Source: Rheinheimera nanhaiensis E407-8 (lineage in GTDB: Bacteria; Pseudomonadota; Gammaproteobacteria; Enterobacterales; Alteromonadaceae). Taken from it: 35,377 bases of DNA. Below are positions 33,926 to 35,377 of the stretch, piece after piece. Each line of letters opens with the position of its first letter. Position 1 is the first letter of the stretch. The stretch spans positions 1-35,377 of the forward strand of contig NZ_BAFK01000029.1 of the NCBI RefSeq assembly GCF_000296695.1, given 5' to 3'. A program made the translations under genes and the position numbers. The notes under the pieces are model-generated. The model was given only the letters and a program-made list of their open reading frames with translations. It made no database searches and had not been told where the DNA came from.

Positions 33926-35293
33926 ATGTTTGAGAATTTAGCTGACAGGCTAAGCGCCACCCTGAAAAACATTACCGGGCGTGGCCGGCTGACCGAAGAC
34001 AATATTAAAGACACCCTGCGTGAAGTGCGCATGGCGCTATTGGAAGCGGACGTGGCGCTACCGGTAGTGCGCGACTTTGTCGCCAACGTCAAGGAACGTT
34101 CAGTCGGGCTTGAGGTAAGTAAAAGCTTAACGCCGGGGCAGGAGTTTTTAAAAATTGTCCGCAAAGCCTTAGAAGAGGCGATGGGCGAGGCCAATGAAGA
34201 GCTGGCATTAAATACCCAGCCGCCAGCGGTCATATTAATGGCAGGTTTGCAAGGTGCCGGTAAAACCACCTCGGTAGCCAAGCTGGCGAAATTTTTAACC
34301 CAGCGTAAAAAGAAAAAAGTACTGGTCGTCTCTGCTGATGTGTATCGCCCGGCGGCGATAAAACAGCTGGAAACCCTGGCTAAAGATGTTGGTGTAGAGT
34401 TTTTCCCCAGCGACATCTCACAAAAGCCGGTTGATATTGTCAATGCCGCTATAGCGCATGCCCGCACCCGCATTTTTGATGTGCTGCTGGTTGATACCGC
34501 CGGCCGCTTGCATGTCGATGCCGACATGATGGACGAGATTAAAGCCCTGCATAGCGCGGTAAAACCGATAGAGACCCTGTTTGTCGTCGATGCCATGACA
34601 GGCCAGGATGCCGCTAACACTGCCAAAGCCTTTAACGAGGCATTACCGCTGACGGGCGTTATTTTAACCAAGGCAGACGGTGATGCCCGGGGTGGTGCGG
34701 CGCTGTCTATTCGCCATATCACCGGTAAGCCAATTAAGTTTATCGGTACTGGTGAGAAAACCGATGCGTTAGAGCCGTTTCATCCGGATCGTGTCGCTTC
34801 GCGCATTTTAGGCATGGGCGATGTGCTGAGCTTAATTGAAGAGCTGGAGCAAAAGGTCGACAAAGACAAAGCGGCGAAAATGGCGCAAAAAGTGATGAAG
34901 GGTAAAGGCTTCTCACTGGAAGATTTTCGCGAGCAACTGGTACAAATGCGTAGCATGGGTGGCATGATGTCGATGCTGGACAAGCTGCCGGGTATGAAAA
35001 ACTTACCCGCCGGTGCCATGAACCAGATGGGCGACAAGCAGTTTGTTAAAATGGAAGCCATTATTAACTCGATGACGCCCAAAGAGCGTGAATTTCCGGA
35101 TCTGATTAAAGGCTCACGCAAAAAACGTATCGCCGCCGGCTCTGGCACACAGGTGCAGGACATTAACCAGCTGCTAAAGCAATTTACCCAGATGCAGAAA
35201 ATGATGAAACAGATGTCAGGTAAAGGCGGTTTAATGAAGATGATGCGTGGCATGGGCGGTAAAATGCCACCAGGCTTGCTGCCACCGCGTTAA
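33926..35293 (+). CDS. ffh: Signal recognition particle protein
   Basis: The 455-residue SRP54 homologue binds 4.5S RNA and signal sequences of inner-membrane proteins and delivers ribosomes to FtsY. It has an N domain (1–90), a GTPase domain with G1 GLQGAGKTT (107–115), DTAGR (190–194) and TKAD (248–251), and a methionine-rich M domain (about 300–455) with GSGTQVQDINQLLKQF, the RNA-binding region. The C-terminal GKMPPGLLPPR is complete. Length matches E. coli (453). Confidence 0.98.
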   Translation: MFENLADRLSATLKNITGRGRLTEDNIKDTLREVRMALLEADVALPVVRDFVANVKERSVGLEVSKSLTPGQEFLKIVRKALEEAMGEANEELALNTQPPAVILMAGLQGAGKTTSVAKLAKFLTQRKKKKVLVVSADVYRPAAIKQLETLAKDVGVEFFPSDISQKPVDIVNAAIAHARTRIFDVLLVDTAGRLHVDADMMDEIKALHSAVKPIETLFVVDAMTGQDAANTAKAFNEALPLTGVILTKADGDARGGAALSIRHITGKPIKFIGTGEKTDALEPFHPDRVASRILGMGDVLSLIEELEQKVDKDKAAKMAQKVMKGKGFSLEDFREQLVQMRSMGGMMSMLDKLPGMKNLPAGAMNQMGDKQFVKMEAIINSMTPKEREFPDLIKGSRKKRIAAGSGTQVQDINQLLKQFTQMQKMMKQMSGKGGLMKMMRGMGGKMPPGLLPPR

Positions 35294-35377
35294 TCTTACC
35301 CTATGGTTTAACATTGGACGCCCGGTTTTATACCGCAATACTGATCAGTTAAGAAATATTTCAGCGATCAGTTGACC

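Noticed and set aside
33859..34722. 287-codon open frame opposite ffh
   Set aside because: It is antisense to a clear ffh gene, rich in Ser/Thr/Ala as expected from a shadow frame, and has no recognised motif.
1..35377. CRISPR array, complete insertion sequence, or defence operon
   Set aside because: No regularly spaced repeats, transposase frames or recognised defence genes were seen on either strand.

Overview
The window looks like chromosomal DNA of a gammaproteobacterium of the Alteromonadales/Rheinheimera–Alishewanella–Arsukibacterium type. This is inferred from gene content and order: tRNA-Trp–holD–rimI, prfC–argS–pdxH–yjjV, smp/serB–radA, bamD/rluD–pgeF–clpB and corB–ypjD/ffh. The E. 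coli counterparts are recognisable, and the protein lengths and catalytic residues match. No species name can be given from the sequence alone.

Layout. 1–264: the 3' end of an rRNA operon (end of 5S rRNA, terminator), then a decayed second copy of the 5S 3' end interrupted by a run of small hairpins, then a second terminator. 370–2400: a secreted S9 peptidase. 2511–3396: a stable-RNA promoter, tRNA-Trp, holD and rimI. 3397 to about 9900: an accessory region between rimI and prfC. It holds a LysR regulator divergent from an SDR–MDR–MDR oxidoreductase operon, a G+C-rich LtrA-family membrane protein, and the right end of an SXT/R391-type integrative conjugative element: a broken cro-like gene, operators, an intact SetR-type repressor and the junction with prfC. 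9818–17201: translation and metabolism genes (prfC, argS, pdxH, yjjV, serB, a hydrolase), with smp opposed. 17169–19688: a large protein with two PilZ domains on the minus strand. 19809–23814: radA, bamD (minus), rluD and pgeF. 23842–27446: clpB under a sigma-32-type promoter, then pssA. 27492–30876: an Aer-like chemoreceptor (minus) and gshA. 30964–33776: a lipoprotein with a transglycosylase-like motif, then corB and ypjD (both minus). 33926–35293: ffh. I see nothing in the last 84 bases.

How the genes work together. Most are housekeeping genes: replication (holD), ribosome modification and translation (rimI, prfC, argS, rluD), protein folding and export (clpB, bamD, ffh), repair (radA), and serine, pyridoxal phosphate, glutathione and phospholipid synthesis (serB, pdxH, gshA, pssA). 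Signalling genes are the chemoreceptor and the PilZ protein.

The most interesting part is the ICE remnant at 8691 to about 9900. SXT/R391 elements are known to insert in the 5' end of prfC and to supply it with a new start. Here a SetR-like repressor with intact autocleavage residues, its palindromic operators and a truncated, frameshifted cro-like gene lie directly before prfC. No integrase, transfer gene or left end is visible. The host appears to have lost the element but kept its repressor and the hybrid prfC start.

No CRISPR array, complete transposon or clearly new defence system was seen. No gene-free stretch exceeds 300 bases inside the window, apart from the rRNA tail at the left edge, which is described below.
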